From contig NZ_CACSKD010000002.1 of the NCBI RefSeq assembly GCF_902706285.1, positions 310,001 through 374,000 of the forward strand: a DNA stretch of 64,000 bases, in the 5' to 3' direction. The stretch's first letter is position 1, and every line of letters begins with the position of its first letter. Positions 25,001-36,325 of the stretch are shown here, in pieces. The position numbers and the translations under genes were made by a program. A model generated the notes under the pieces. That model worked only from the letters and a program-made list of their open reading frames with translations, searched no databases and had not been told where the DNA came from. This DNA comes from Rhizobium sp. 18055. GTDB taxonomy: Bacteria; Pseudomonadota; Alphaproteobacteria; Rhizobiales; Rhizobiaceae.

Positions 25001-26119
25001 TCAGGCTACATTCAAAACGCTTTCCGCAGCGTAAGGTTCGTAACCCAGCGCTTCGGCGACGGCCTTGTTGGTGACCCGGCCTTTGTGGACATTGAGACCA
25101 TTGCGCAGATGCTTGTCCTCGGCGATGGCGCGCAGGCCGCGATCGGCCAGAGCGAGGCCGTAGACCAGCGTTGCATTGTTGAGCGCATGCGCCGAGGTGA
25201 CCGGCACTGCGCCCGGCATGTTGGCCACGCAATAATGCACGACGCCATCGACCTCAAAGGTCGGATCGGAATGTGTCGTCGCATGCGATGTCTCGAAGCA
25301 GCCGCCCTGATCGATGGCGACGTCCACGATGACGGCGCCCTTCTTCATGCCGGACAGCATTTCGCGGGTAACAAGCTTGGGGGCTGCGGCACCCGGGATC
25401 AACACGGCACCGATGACGAGATCGGCGGAGAACACTTCGTCTTCGAGCGCCTGGATGCTGGAATAGCGGGTGTGGATGCGGCTTGCGAAGATATCGTCGA
25501 GCTGGCGCAGGCGTGGGAGGGACTTGTCGAGGATGCTGACATCGGCGCCGAGGCCAGCCGCGATCTTGGCGGCATGAAGGCCGACCACGCCGCCACCGAT
25601 AATGGTGACCTTGGCCGGCAAGACTCCGGGCACGCCGCCGAGAAGAATGCCGAGGCCGCCATTGGCCTTCTGCAGAGCTGTCGCGCCGGCCTGGATCGAC
25701 AGGCGGCCGGCAACCTCCGACATCGGCGCCAGTAGCGGCAGGCCGCCGCGCTCATCGGTCACCGTCTCGTAGGCGATTGCAGTCACGCCCGAGGCAAGAA
25801 GACCCTTGGTCTGTTCCGGGTCCGGCGCCAGATGCAGATAGGTGTAGAGGATCTGGCCGTCGCGAAGCTGCGCCCATTCCGACGGCTGCGGCTCCTTGAC
25901 CTTGACGATCATGTCGCACTTTTCGAAAATGTCCCTGGCGGACGCCGCGATCCTGGCGCCGGCTGCGGCATAGGCGGAATCATCCGCGCCGATGCCCGAA
26001 CCAGCCTTCGTCTCGACCCAGACTTCATGTCCGTGAGCGACATATTCGCGAACGGACGCAGGCGTCAGACCGACACGGTATTCGTGGTTCTTGATTTCCT
26101 TCGGGCAACCGACACGCAT
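25001..26119 (-). CDS. ald: Alanine dehydrogenase
   Basis: The enzyme interconverts L-alanine and pyruvate plus ammonia with NAD. The 372-residue length matches the family. The N-terminus [20 protein letters not shown] is diagnostic, the catalytic Lys and His lie in VKVKEPQ and TYLHLA, and the NAD fold is [17 protein letters not shown] (about residues 170-186). GAGAGGAA precedes the ATG at 26119; the frame continues upstream without family character. An Lrp/AsnC regulator is divergently transcribed 162 bases away, the usual arrangement for alanine-inducible ald. In rhizobia the enzyme influences alanine/ammonium exchange in bacteroids. Confidence 0.96.
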   Translation of the reverse strand: MRVGCPKEIKNHEYRVGLTPASVREYVAHGHEVWVETKAGSGIGADDSAYAAAGARIAASARDIFEKCDMIVKVKEPQPSEWAQLRDGQILYTYLHLAPDPEQTKGLLASGVTAIAYETVTDERGGLPLLAPMSEVAGRLSIQAGATALQKANGGLGILLGGVPGVLPAKVTIIGGGVVGLHAAKIAAGLGADVSILDKSLPRLRQLDDIFASRIHTRYSSIQALEDEVFSADLVIGAVLIPGAAAPKLVTREMLSGMKKGAVIVDVAIDQGGCFETSHATTHSDPTFEVDGVVHYCVANMPGAVPVTSAHALNNATLVYGLALADRGLRAIAEDKHLRNGLNVHKGRVTNKAVAEALGYEPYAAESVLNVA

Positions 26120-26281
26120 TTGAGCGTTCCTCTCTTTTGTTTTTTCAGCTCCGTCCAGCGGAGTGTTTGCAAGAGGAATCCAATCACCTGACGGACGAAA
26201 TGTCCTTGCAAAGAGGATTTGCATGGACGGCATTTTTCGACGACTATTGCGTATATAGGAAAATAATCGAAAGTTCTTCGA

Positions 26282-26743
26282 ATGTCCGATCTCGACGCCA
26301 TCGATCATGCGATTTTGAAGGCCTTGCAATCCAACGCACGGATGACCAATGCCGACCTCGCCGCAAAGGTCGGGCTGTCGGCATCCGCCTGCTCCAGGCG
26401 CCTCGACATACTGGACCGCAGCGGCGTCATCCTCGGTTACCACGCGCATGTTTCTCCGAAGGCGCTCGACTACAAGATGATCGCCATCGTGCATATTTCG
26501 CTGTCCGGCCAGTTCGCCAAGACGCTGACGGAATTCGAGATCGCGGTGAAACTCTGTCCGAATGTGCTGGTCTGCTATCTGATGTCAGGCGAATACGACT
26601 ACATCCTGCGCGTTGCCGCCCGCGATCTTGAGGACTACGAGCGCATCCACCGCGACTGGCTTTCGGCCCTTCCGCATGTGGTGAAGATCAACTCGAGCTT
26701 CGCATTGCGCGAGGTGATCGACCGGCCGAATGTCGGCCTGTGA
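26282..26743 (+). CDS. Lrp/AsnC family regulator, probably controlling ald
   Basis: The 153-residue protein has an N-terminal winged helix-turn-helix ([20 protein letters not shown], then [19 protein letters not shown], residues 4-45). A C-terminal RAM ligand-binding domain ends in the typical [16 protein letters not shown]. It is divergent from ald, so I infer an AldR/BkdR-like role sensing alanine or related amino acids. Short AT-rich segments in the shared 162-base promoter region are candidate sites, but no clear palindrome could be fixed by eye. Confidence 0.88.
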   Translation: MSDLDAIDHAILKALQSNARMTNADLAAKVGLSASACSRRLDILDRSGVILGYHAHVSPKALDYKMIAIVHISLSGQFAKTLTEFEIAVKLCPNVLVCYLMSGEYDYILRVAARDLEDYERIHRDWLSALPHVVKINSSFALREVIDRPNVGL

Positions 26744-26818
26744 GTGCGGGCCGGAATTGATGCCTTCCTGGCGGAAGTTTCGATGGCACCGGCCAGACCT
26801 GCACGATAAGACGAGATC

Positions 26819-27700
26819 ATGAAACCGAAGACTCAAGGCTATATTTTCGTCCTTCTGGCGATCACCATCTTCTCGCTGCAGGACGGAATCTCGAAGCATC
26901 TCGGCAGTGCCTATCCGCCTGTCTTCGTGACGATGATCCGTTATTGGGCCTTCGGCCTGTTCACGATCCTGCTGGCGTCGAAAATGCGCGGCGGCCTGAT
27001 GGCCACGGCACGCACCAAGCGGCCGGTGCTGCAGGTGATCCGCGGGCTGCTGCTGGCTTCGCAGGTGGTCGCCGTCATCAGTTGCTTTGCGGTGATCGGC
27101 CTGGCGCATTCGCAGGCGATCTTCTCTGCCACACCCATTCTCATTGCGCTGCTCTCCATGCCGCTGCTCGGCGAGCGCGTCGGCTGGCGGCGATGGACGG
27201 CAATCTGCGCCGGCCTCATCGGCGTGCTGCTGATCCTGAAGCCCGATGGGGGAATGTTCGACTACAAGCTGCTGCTGGCAATCCTGTCCTGCTTCCTGTT
27301 CGCCTTCTACGTGATCGCCACGCGGCTGGTCAGCCGCGACGATTCGTCGATGACCAGCTTCTTCTATACCGGCGTTGTCGGCGCCGCCGCGATGACGCTT
27401 GTCGGCCCGTTTTATTGGACGTGGATGTCTGCGGGCGACTGGGGCTGGATGGCGCTCGTCTGCATCACCAGCATATCGAGCCACTATTTCCTGATCCGCG
27501 CCTACGACATGCTGGATGCCGCGGCCGTGCAGCCGCTGACCTATCTGCAACTTGTCTATGCCTCGATCATCGGCGTGACGATCTACAATGAAACACTCAG
27601 CCTCAATACGATTATCGGCTCGATGATCGTCGTCGCTTCCGGGATATTCACGATATGGCGTGAGCATGTGGTCGGGCGCAGGCAAGCAACCAGACAGTAA
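26819..27700 (+). CDS. DMT/EamA family permease
   Basis: The 293-residue inner-membrane protein contains ten hydrophobic helices in two EamA repeats. The first repeat starts YIFVLLAITIFSLQDGISKHL, and PLLGERVGWRRW closes it. The second ends YNETLSLNTIIGSMIVVASG, where the ETL motif matches the paired E-x-L position of EamA domains. The family exports amino acids, nucleotides or other metabolites; the substrate is unknown. It is on the same strand as the Lrp regulator, 75 bases downstream, which hints at an amino acid but does not prove it. Confidence 0.87.
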   Translation: MKPKTQGYIFVLLAITIFSLQDGISKHLGSAYPPVFVTMIRYWAFGLFTILLASKMRGGLMATARTKRPVLQVIRGLLLASQVVAVISCFAVIGLAHSQAIFSATPILIALLSMPLLGERVGWRRWTAICAGLIGVLLILKPDGGMFDYKLLLAILSCFLFAFYVIATRLVSRDDSSMTSFFYTGVVGAAAMTLVGPFYWTWMSAGDWGWMALVCITSISSHYFLIRAYDMLDAAAVQPLTYLQLVYASIIGVTIYNETLSLNTIIGSMIVVASGIFTIWREHVVGRRQATRQ

Positions 27701-27791
27701 AGCATCCGCCTGCAATTTTAACGAAAACCATAAAAGCATTTCAATCTGTGCTCGATATGCTCGTCTCATGTTCAAATTGGGACACGCTTAG

Positions 27792-28124
27792 ATGCACAAT
27801 CTCAACATCGTCACCCGCAAGGCCGATAGGAAGCCGTGCCGGATGTTTGGCAAGGTTCGTTACCTGACAAAAGAAGTGGATGCGCGCATCCTCGATATGT
27901 CGATCAACGGCATTGCACTTGAAGTCCGCTCTCCGTTGCATGCGGCCTCCGGCAGCCGCGTCCAGATTCTCGCCGACGACCTCGGCGTGCTGCACGGCGT
28001 TATCCGATGGAGCCATAACGGTCGCGTCGGCATCCAGTTCGATCCGAACTCCAACGCCCGCGCGCAGGTGTCATCGTATTTCAGGTTCTTCCACAAGGAT
28101 GTGAAGCCCGTGCTGGCGCGGTAA
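27792..28124 (+). CDS. Single-domain PilZ protein
   Basis: The 110-residue protein is essentially one PilZ domain. It has the RxxxR element (RKADR, residues 9-13) and the DxSxxG element (DMSINGI, about 35-41) that together bind cyclic di-GMP, followed by the beta-barrel strands RVQILAD and GVIRWSHNGRVGIQF. It likely acts as a cytoplasmic c-di-GMP receptor. It is monocistronic. A GGDEF diguanylate cyclase lies about 4 kb downstream, but no direct link is shown. Confidence 0.88.
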   Translation: MHNLNIVTRKADRKPCRMFGKVRYLTKEVDARILDMSINGIALEVRSPLHAASGSRVQILADDLGVLHGVIRWSHNGRVGIQFDPNSNARAQVSSYFRFFHKDVKPVLAR

Positions 28125-28247
28125 CCGCTTCAACCTCGCCACGACATCAATCGTATATTCCCCTGTCATTTTCGGGGTTTACTCCTTCGCAAATCATCCT
28201 AGTCTCGCCATCGGGCGAGGCGACGCGTGATTTTCGAAGGAGTGTTC

Positions 28248-30236
<1,989 letters not shown>

Positions 30237-30247
30237 TCATCGACAAT

Positions 30248-30269
30248 GGCGAGGCGCAAGCGCCTCGCC
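30248..30269. terminator. Hairpin between convergent cpdB and lysR genes
   Basis: GGCGAGGCGC and GCGCCTCGCC form a perfect 10-base-pair stem with a two-base loop in the 32-base gap between the convergent genes. Its last base touches the LysR stop codon. No T-run is visible. Confidence 0.55.
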
Positions 30270-31255
30270 TACTCCGCGGCAAGCGGCATATCCGGCCGGC
30301 GGATATCGTCCAGTGATGCTGTAAAATCGGCATGGTTCGGGCAGGCCGAAAGCAGCCTGTGGAACGCCTCGATCATCCATGCGGCGGCTGGTCCGGGCGG
30401 ATTGGAAATGCGGCGCATTGCGTAGATCGGGTATTCGCCCTGCTCGTAGGCCTGCAGATCGAGATGAACGAGCGTGCCGTTTGCCAGATCCTCGCGAATG
30501 ATCGATGCCGGCAAACCACCCCAACCGAGGCCGCCGCGGATCAGCGCATGCTTGGTGGCGATGTCGCTGACGCGCCAGGTCTTGTAGGACAGCACGTTGA
30601 AATCGCGCCCCTTGGTCAGGCCCGATGCGTCGGTGACCACCAGCTGCACCTCCTCACGGACATCTGCCAGGGTGAGCGGCCGACCCAGTTCTCCAAGGGG
30701 ATGGGTGCTGGACGCGACGGGGATCATGAAGGAGTGGCCGATCTTCTCGACAGTGATCGCATCGTCCTGCTTCAGCACGGCACCGCCAATGCCGATCGTC
30801 GCTTTGCCAGACAGCACCGCCTCCATGACCATGCCGAGTTCGCCAGCGCTCAGGTTCAGTGTCACGGACGGAAACCGGTCGCGAAACTCACGCAGCACTG
30901 CGACGACTGCCTGCGGCGGCACCATGACGCTGATCGCCACCGCGACTTCGGCCTCCAGCCCTTCTTTAAGGCTCTTAACCCGGGCGCGCATCACCTGCAG
31001 ATCTGTCATCAGCCGGCGCGCATCCTCCAGCATCGCCTTGCCCGCCTCGGTCAGCTTCGGCTGGCGGGCGCCGGAGCGTTCGAACAGTTGCATTTCAAGC
31101 TGCGCTTCGAGATTGGCGATGGTGTAGCTGACCACCGATTGGGCGCGATTGAGCGCACGGGAGGCCGCCGAGAAGCTGCCGGTTTCAGCAACGGTCAGGA
31201 ACACCTGCAACTGGTCCAGTGTCGGGTTCGGCAACATCACATCCATCCAATCCAT
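30269..31255 (-). CDS. LysR family transcriptional regulator
   Basis: The 328-residue protein has the N-terminal winged HTH (LDQLQVFLTVAETGSFSAAS, then VVSYTIANLEAQL, about residues 13-60) and a LysR substrate-binding domain from about 95. Divergent placement next to azoR suggests it controls the azoreductase, the usual geometry for quinone- or azo-responsive LysR regulators. The start could be 31255, 31246 or 31237; an inverted repeat overlapping the first ATG favours a downstream one. Confidence 0.88.
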   Translation of the reverse strand: MDWMDVMLPNPTLDQLQVFLTVAETGSFSAASRALNRAQSVVSYTIANLEAQLEMQLFERSGARQPKLTEAGKAMLEDARRLMTDLQVMRARVKSLKEGLEAEVAVAISVMVPPQAVVAVLREFRDRFPSVTLNLSAGELGMVMEAVLSGKATIGIGGAVLKQDDAITVEKIGHSFMIPVASSTHPLGELGRPLTLADVREEVQLVVTDASGLTKGRDFNVLSYKTWRVSDIATKHALIRGGLGWGGLPASIIREDLANGTLVHLDLQAYEQGEYPIYAMRRISNPPGPAAAWMIEAFHRLLSACPNHADFTASLDDIRRPDMPLAAE

Positions 31256-31268
31256 CGATAGTTTCGAT
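31254..31268. promoter_or_regulatory. Candidate LysR-type operator
   Basis: ATCGA and TCGAT form an inverted repeat with a 5-base spacer (a T-N11-A type site), in the 124-base gap between the divergent LysR and azoR genes. A third CGAT copy follows 20 bases on at about 31289. The site overlaps the most upstream LysR ATG. Confidence 0.35.
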
Positions 31269-31379
31269 CTACATTATCCCAGTTTTTTCGATAGGCCGCC
31301 AGATCTATTTCTCTCCCTGAAGCCGTGGTTCGATACTCCCGATGATCCCGGCAATGCCAATACCAGAGGAATAACAATC

Positions 31380-31994
31380 ATGTCGTCCATCCTGCTTCTG
31401 ACCTCCAGCCCGCGCGCTGAATCTCTGTCGACCGATATCGCTTCAGACCTCGCAGCCAAGCTTCAGGCACAGCAGCCGGGCAGCGTGCTGGTTCGCCGTG
31501 ACCTCGCCGCCAACCCGCTCCCGCATATGGACGACCTGTTCTCCATCGCCATCCGCAAGCCGGCCGACGCACGCACAGCCGAAGAAAATGCGGCTGCAAA
31601 GATTTCCGACGAACTCGTCAACGAACTGCTCGCTGCCGACACAATCGTCATCGGCACCGGCCTGATCAACTTCAACATCTACTCCTCGCTGAAGAGCTGG
31701 ATCGACAACGTTGCGCGCGCCGGCCTGACATTCAAGTACACCGAAAGCGGCCCTGTCGGCCTCGCCACCGGCAAGAAGGTCTACGTGGTTCTGGCGTCCG
31801 GCGGCGTCTACTCGCAGGGTCCTGCCGCCGGCATGAACCATGCCGTGCCCTACCTGAAGACCGTTCTCGGCTTCATGGGTATCAGCGACATCGAAACCAT
31901 CTATGTCGAAGGCCTGGCATTTGGTCCTGAAGCTGCCGAAAAGGCGGTCGGTGCTGCCAAGGCGCGTGCTGAAGAACTGGCGCTCGCCGCTTAA
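31380..31994 (+). CDS. azoR: FMN-dependent NADH-azoreductase
   Basis: The 204-residue flavodoxin-like protein reduces quinones (and azo dyes) by two electrons using NADH, limiting redox cycling. The FMN-phosphate loop is TSSPRAESLST (residues 8-18). The conserved FNIYSSLKSWIDNVARAGLTF (from about residue 96) holds the isoalloxazine, and YVVLASGGVYSQGP is the third contact. AGAGGAA precedes the ATG. It is divergent from a LysR regulator and followed by a strong terminator, so it is monocistronic. Confidence 0.93.
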   Translation: MSSILLLTSSPRAESLSTDIASDLAAKLQAQQPGSVLVRRDLAANPLPHMDDLFSIAIRKPADARTAEENAAAKISDELVNELLAADTIVIGTGLINFNIYSSLKSWIDNVARAGLTFKYTESGPVGLATGKKVYVVLASGGVYSQGPAAGMNHAVPYLKTVLGFMGISDIETIYVEGLAFGPEAAEKAVGAAKARAEELALAA

Positions 31995-32011
31995 TCGAGG
32001 CCAATCCGACT

Positions 32012-32045
32012 AAAAAGGACGGTCGGCTTGCCGGCCGTTTTTTTG
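32012..32045 (+). terminator. Terminator of azoR
   Basis: The stem ACGGTCGGC/GCCGGCCGT with a two-base loop is followed by seven T. The leading A-run also lets it act on the minus strand for the convergent GGDEF gene. Confidence 0.9.
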
Positions 32046-32061
32046 TGGGGTGAGAGTTGGA

Positions 32062-33339
32062 TCAGTGTGCGGCGGCGATATCGTCGATGGCAGGGCCGCC
32101 GACGATACAGTTGCGACCGTTCTTTTTGGCCTGATACAGCCGCTGGTCGGCAACCGTCAGCAATGACGTAAAGTCGTCGCCATCCTCACCGACAGTCGCG
32201 ACGCCGATGCTGATCGTCACCGGCCTGGCATCCGGTGTCATCACACTGGTCTCGATGGTCCAGCGCAACCGCTCCGCCAACCGAAGCGCTTCGCCATGAT
32301 CCGTCGCCGGGCATATGGCGACGAACTCTTCGCCGCCAAAGCGGTACATTCGATCGGCCGCCCGCAGTATGGTGCCCAGCCGAAGCGCGATTGCCCTGAG
32401 CACCTCATCGCCTTGCAGATGGCCGAACTGATCGTTGACGCCCTTGAAGTGATCGGCGTCCATGATCATCACCGTGGCGTACTGTCCCTGGCGCAGCGAT
32501 TCCCGGATCATGATCGGCGCCTCGAGTTCCATGCGCGTGCGATCGTAAAGGCCGGTCAGCACGTCTCTGCCGGTGCGGCTGAGAAGATCGTTGTAACGCT
32601 CGCGAAACGTCAAATCACTGAAGATGTCGCTGATCGGGCGGGCGTTCGGTGTGACGACGGCGCGGCCGATCCATAGCTCGTAGATGGCGAACAGCGCCGT
32701 ATAGATGCAGACCGCAAACATCTTGGCCTTCCAGCCGCCCCAGAAGGCGGCCAGCGGCACGCCGACGACGTAATGGAGTGCGCCGAAGAAGGCGATCTGA
32801 TCAAAGGTGAGCAGCACAAATCCGCAGATCATGAAGCGCAGGACGATCTTGTGCTTCAGATAGCGGCCAAGCCGCTCGTAGAGCAGAATGATGCCGATCG
32901 CGTCGAGATAGAGGATGGCCGTTCCCCAGATCATCAGCCAGCCCATCTCTTGCAGGAATTCATCGCTGGGAGCGCGGCTCGGGGAAAGTTCGACCGGAAC
33001 ATGCCACTGCAACAGCCAGGCAATACCGACCGTCAGGAGATTGCCGAGAAACAGGCCGTAAATCGGCTGACGCACGACCGCGGCGTCTTCCTGAAGGTAG
33101 AGCATCAGGATCATCATCAGCTTGCCGGTGAAGAATACCGACGATCCCGGCGACACGATGCCGAAGGGCACTTCGACATAGAAGACCGCTGCGAGATAGG
33201 TCTCCATGAAGTGCATGACGCCAAGCGCGGTCAAAAACATCCCGAGGCCGATGCGATGGCGGAAATGCAGCAGCATCACCATGAGCGTGAAATAGCTGAT
33301 GGCTTCGATGACGAACAGCAGGAGATTGATGTTTGCCAT
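32062..33339 (-). CDS. Membrane-bound diguanylate cyclase (GGDEF)
   Basis: The enzyme makes cyclic di-GMP from two GTP. The 425-residue protein has six to seven hydrophobic helices in the first 215 residues, acting as a membrane sensor of unknown ligand. A C-terminal GGDEF domain follows, with RDVLTGLYDRTRME at its start and active site FGGEEF (GGEEF variant, active in other enzymes). The RxxD product-inhibition site is not evident before it. ATG 33339 (MANINLL) was chosen over a GTG ten codons earlier. No EAL domain is present. Confidence 0.9.
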   Translation of the reverse strand: MANINLLLFVIEAISYFTLMVMLLHFRHRIGLGMFLTALGVMHFMETYLAAVFYVEVPFGIVSPGSSVFFTGKLMMILMLYLQEDAAVVRQPIYGLFLGNLLTVGIAWLLQWHVPVELSPSRAPSDEFLQEMGWLMIWGTAILYLDAIGIILLYERLGRYLKHKIVLRFMICGFVLLTFDQIAFFGALHYVVGVPLAAFWGGWKAKMFAVCIYTALFAIYELWIGRAVVTPNARPISDIFSDLTFRERYNDLLSRTGRDVLTGLYDRTRMELEAPIMIRESLRQGQYATVMIMDADHFKGVNDQFGHLQGDEVLRAIALRLGTILRAADRMYRFGGEEFVAICPATDHGEALRLAERLRWTIETSVMTPDARPVTISIGVATVGEDGDDFTSLLTVADQRLYQAKKNGRNCIVGGPAIDDIAAAH

Positions 33340-33580
33340 CAACCACACCGCCGCGTGCCTGGAAGACACGACCGGGTGGCAGAGTGGACGGCATGACCAT
33401 ATGTCGTTGCGTCCCGCTTGTCTGCGAGAGGTATGGCGGTCGGTCTGCCAGTGTTATGAAGCACGCGACGATCCTGCAAAATCTGCTAACCGCAACATCG
33501 CCGGAATACTTTAAAATAGCGTGAGCGGACGGCTGTGGTAGCCGGGCCAAGGAACAGCATTATGGCACAGTCTGAAAATC

Positions 33581-33907
33581 TCAGACCTGGCGCTGTTTGG
33601 CGCCGTCGCTGAACAGGGATGGACCGTTCTGGTCGATGATCTGCTGCGCCTTGCGCACGGTGCATTCGATCGCATCATCGGTCGATGAGAACATGTCGGC
33701 TCGGATGAAATTGCGCACCAGCACCTCTTCGCCGACAACCTTCTCGATGCGGCCTGCAAGGCGGTACTGGCCGCCTTCCTTCTGCGGCGCGGCATAGATC
33801 GTGCAATCGGCATAGGGCTGCGGATCGGATGCAACGGATGCCGATGCGCCAGGCTGCTTTGCGCCGCCCGAGAACATGGAGAGAATACTGGAGAAAATCG
33901 AAGCCAT
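33581..33907 (-). CDS. HlyU family protein
   Basis: The 108-residue protein matches the HlyU family: a short N-terminal helix with Gly/Ser-rich linker, then YADCTIYAAPQKEGGQYRLAG and an IIDQNGPSLF C-terminus. In Vibrio the HlyU name was given to a virulence regulator, but this Pfam family of about 100 residues in alphaproteobacteria has no demonstrated DNA binding that I know. It lies 61 bases downstream of ilvA on the same strand, so co-transcription is possible. Confidence 0.78.
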   Translation of the reverse strand: MASIFSSILSMFSGGAKQPGASASVASDPQPYADCTIYAAPQKEGGQYRLAGRIEKVVGEEVLVRNFIRADMFSSTDDAIECTVRKAQQIIDQNGPSLFSDGAKQRQV

Positions 33908-33968
33908 GATACGCCTTTGTCATGAGGGCCGATGCCGTCATCGGTAAATAGGGCCGTTTCAGCCAAAG

Positions 33969-35219
33969 TTAAATGATGAGGTTGGCCAGGATCTCATTTT
34001 CGGTGATGTCCTCGAAACCGATGCCAGCCGTCTCGAAATTGGCGAAGAGATCGGCGAAATTCTCCGGCGACTTCGTTTCGATGCCGATCAGCACGGAGCC
34101 GAAGTTGCGCGCCGTTTTCTTCAGATATTCGAAACGGGCAATATCGTCCTCGGGGCCGAGCAGATTGAGGAAGTCGCGCAGGGCGCCGGGGCGCTGCGGC
34201 AGACGCAGGATGAAGTATTTCTTCAGTCCCGCATAGCGCATGGCCCTCTCCTTTACGTCAGGCAGACGTTCGAAGTCGAAATTGCCACCCGAGACGATGG
34301 CAATGATCGTCTTGCCGCGGATCGCCTCCGGATCCATGGCAGCGATCGCCGTCAGCGACAACGCGCCGGCAGGTTCCAGAACGACGCCCTCGACGTTGAG
34401 CATCTCGTTGATGGTGACGCAGATGGCGTTCTCCGGCATCAACATGACCTGATCGGTCGGAAAGGCCTTGAGGGCCGCGAAATTCAGGTCGCCGATCCGC
34501 GCCACGGCGGCACCATCAACGAAATTGTCGACCTTTGAGAGAGTGACCACCTCGCCGGCCTCGAGGCTGCGCTTGAGGCTTGGTGCACCGGCCGGTTCGA
34601 CGAAGACAAAGCCCGTGCTCGGCACGATGTCTTTCAGGAAGCCGCTGGTGCCCGCCGCAAGCCCGCCGCCGCCGACCGGCATGACGACGAGATCAGGCAC
34701 GGTGCCCTCAGGCAATTGCTGCATGATCTCGGAAGCAACCGTCGACTGGCCCTCGATGATGTCGGCATGATCGAAGGGAGGCACCATGACGCCGTCGATG
34801 GTTTCGACATAATCGCGCGCCGCCTTGTAGCACTGGTCGAAGAAGTCGCCGGTCAGCTTGATGGTGATGAATTCGCCGCCGAAGATACGGGTCTTGTCGA
34901 TCTTCTGCTGCGGCGTGGTCACCGGCATGAAGACGACGCCATGTACGCCGAAATGGCGGCAGACGAAGGCAAAGCCCTGGGCGTGATTGCCGGCAGAGGC
35001 GCATACGAAAATCTTGTCGGAAGCACCTTCAGCGATGCGTTTGCGGAAGAAGTTGAAGGCGCCGCGGATCTTGTAGGAACGAACCGGCGACAGATCTTCG
35101 CGTTTCAACCAGATATCGGCGCCGTAGCGGGCGGACAAATGTTCGTTGAGTTGCAGCGGCGTTGCCGGGAATAGGCTGCGCAAGGCCTCCTCGGCAGCTT
35201 CGACATTCTGTCTGGTCAC
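33969..35219 (-). CDS. ilvA: Threonine ammonia-lyase (threonine dehydratase)
   Basis: This PLP enzyme deaminates threonine to 2-oxobutanoate, the first step to isoleucine. The PLP lysine is in SYKIRGAFNFF (residues 48-58), SAGNHAQGFAF binds substrate, and PVGGGGLAAG is the phosphate loop. The C-terminal 80 residues (FILRLPQRPGALRDFLNLLG) form one ACT-like regulatory domain, pointing to the shorter isoleucine-regulated biosynthetic form. The start is GTG with AAGGGA upstream. At 416 residues it is shorter than the two-ACT enterobacterial enzyme, as usual in alphaproteobacteria. Confidence 0.94.
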   Translation of the reverse strand: MTRQNVEAAEEALRSLFPATPLQLNEHLSARYGADIWLKREDLSPVRSYKIRGAFNFFRKRIAEGASDKIFVCASAGNHAQGFAFVCRHFGVHGVVFMPVTTPQQKIDKTRIFGGEFITIKLTGDFFDQCYKAARDYVETIDGVMVPPFDHADIIEGQSTVASEIMQQLPEGTVPDLVVMPVGGGGLAAGTSGFLKDIVPSTGFVFVEPAGAPSLKRSLEAGEVVTLSKVDNFVDGAAVARIGDLNFAALKAFPTDQVMLMPENAICVTINEMLNVEGVVLEPAGALSLTAIAAMDPEAIRGKTIIAIVSGGNFDFERLPDVKERAMRYAGLKKYFILRLPQRPGALRDFLNLLGPEDDIARFEYLKKTARNFGSVLIGIETKSPENFADLFANFETAGIGFEDITENEILANLII

Positions 35220-35397
35220 GGTCTCGGTCCCTTGTGTTCTCGCTCCACGCTATGCCATAGGCGGCCCATCGAAAGAAGCCCATTTTCGACCACAACCGTT
35301 CGGCCGGCAAAAGCGTCTCACCGGCGCTTGCGGAAAATCGCGGCGATAACGCAGTTGTGCGCTGGAAACGCCCGGTGACATCGTTATTGTAGGTTTT

Positions 35398-35754
35398 ATG
35401 ACAGCTGACAAATTTTCCAAGCCGCTCGCCTGGCTGCTTCTCGCGGGCATTATCTTCGTGACGGTCTCTCCGATCGGCCTGCGGCCGCACACGATCACCT
35501 CGGTCAACATTGACAGGGCGCTTGCCTATCTGGTCGTCGGCCTGGCCTTCGCCGTTGCTTATCCCAGGCACTGGCTCGTGGTGGCGGGCCTGCTGGTCGT
35601 CGGAGCCGTGGCTATCGAATATATGCAGTATCTCTCGCCAAGCCGGCATGCGCGCCTGCACGATGCCGGTGTGAAGGCTGCCGGTGCATGTCTCGGGGTA
35701 TTCGCCGGCACGCTCGTCAACCGGTTCCGTCCAGCAAAACCGAGCGAAGGCTAA
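35398..35754 (+). CDS. VanZ-like small membrane protein
   Basis: The 118-residue protein has three to four hydrophobic helices (LAWLLLAGIIFVTVSPIGLR, YLVVGLAFAVAY, LVVAGLLVVGAVAIEYMQYL). The conserved EYMQYLSPSRHARLHDAGVKAAG matches the VanZ family pattern of a membrane protein with an E..Q.. and H-D-x-x-x-N/K motif. The function is unknown; the name comes from a teicoplanin-resistance protein and says little here. It ends just before a tRNA gene on the other strand. Confidence 0.75.
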   Translation: MTADKFSKPLAWLLLAGIIFVTVSPIGLRPHTITSVNIDRALAYLVVGLAFAVAYPRHWLVVAGLLVVGAVAIEYMQYLSPSRHARLHDAGVKAAGACLGVFAGTLVNRFRPAKPSEG

Positions 35755-35766
35755 GTTTTTGGCGGC

Positions 35767-35851
35767 TGGTGCGGGCGGCGGGGGTCGAACCCGCACAGCC
35801 AAGGCCGAGGGATTTTAAGTCCCTTGCGTCTACCAGTTTCGCCACGCCCGC
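35767..35851 (-). tRNA. tRNA-Leu (anticodon TAA)
   Basis: On the minus strand the acceptor stem GCGGGCG pairs with CGCCCGC, then A and encoded CCA. The anticodon loop CTTAAAA lies in GGGA...TCCC and carries TAA. A long variable arm (CGGCCTTGGCTG) is present, as for leucine tRNAs. The T arm is GCGGG-TTCGACC-CCCGC. Confidence 0.96.
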
Positions 35852-36071
35852 AATAGGCACCTCAATCAACGACTGCAGCGATTCAGTCAAGTGCTTCCGG
35901 CGCCGCGTATAGGCCTACGTGATGCGAATCGGCCACAATTGAATACATATTACAAACCCATTAACAAGCGTCTTTCTTGCAACGCTAGAATGTGTTTCTA
36001 TGTCTTCGTCAGTAAAGCTACGGCTTCTGGGCGTGTATTTGTAAAGCTTGTCTTGTTGTGGGAGTAAGACG

Positions 36072-36209
36072 ATGGTTTACGACTGGGATGGCGCTAGAAC
36101 TCGGCGCCTCAGACTGTTTCGTGCAGGCACGGCATTCTTGATTGGACTTGCGGTATTTGGGGTACCGCTGTTCGTTTACACAGCCAAGCTTCATGGGCTC
36201 TACGGCTGA
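36072..36209 (+). CDS. 45-residue membrane protein, unknown function
   Basis: GGGAG seven bases before an ATG opens a 45-residue frame. It starts MVYDWDGARTRRLRLFRAG, a positively charged cytoplasmic end, followed by one helix (TAFLIGLAVFGVPLFVYTA) and ends KLHGLYG. The inside-positive charge pattern and strong ribosome site make it credible. I cannot name a family. Confidence 0.5.
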   Translation: MVYDWDGARTRRLRLFRAGTAFLIGLAVFGVPLFVYTAKLHGLYG

Positions 36210-36277
36210 GCGAATTACCAAATCGGACAGACAACAACTTCTGATTATTCAAAACGGCGTTTCCGACGCCAGAAACG

Positions 36278-36305
36278 GGAAAAGCGCGGCCGGTGGCCGC
36301 GCTTT
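36278..36305 (-). terminator. Terminator of wrbA
   Basis: AAAGCGCGGCC and GGCCGCGCTTT form a perfect 11-base-pair stem with a three-base loop; the minus strand continues TTTTCCCGTTT. It lies about 20 bases after the wrbA stop. Confidence 0.75.
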
Positions 36306-36325
36306 CTAGCGATAAATTTGCTTGA

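Noticed and set aside
26585..27775. A 396-codon minus-strand frame over the Lrp and DMT genes
   Set aside because: Rich in His/Gln/Arg with no domain, and both opposite-strand genes have clear families and starts.
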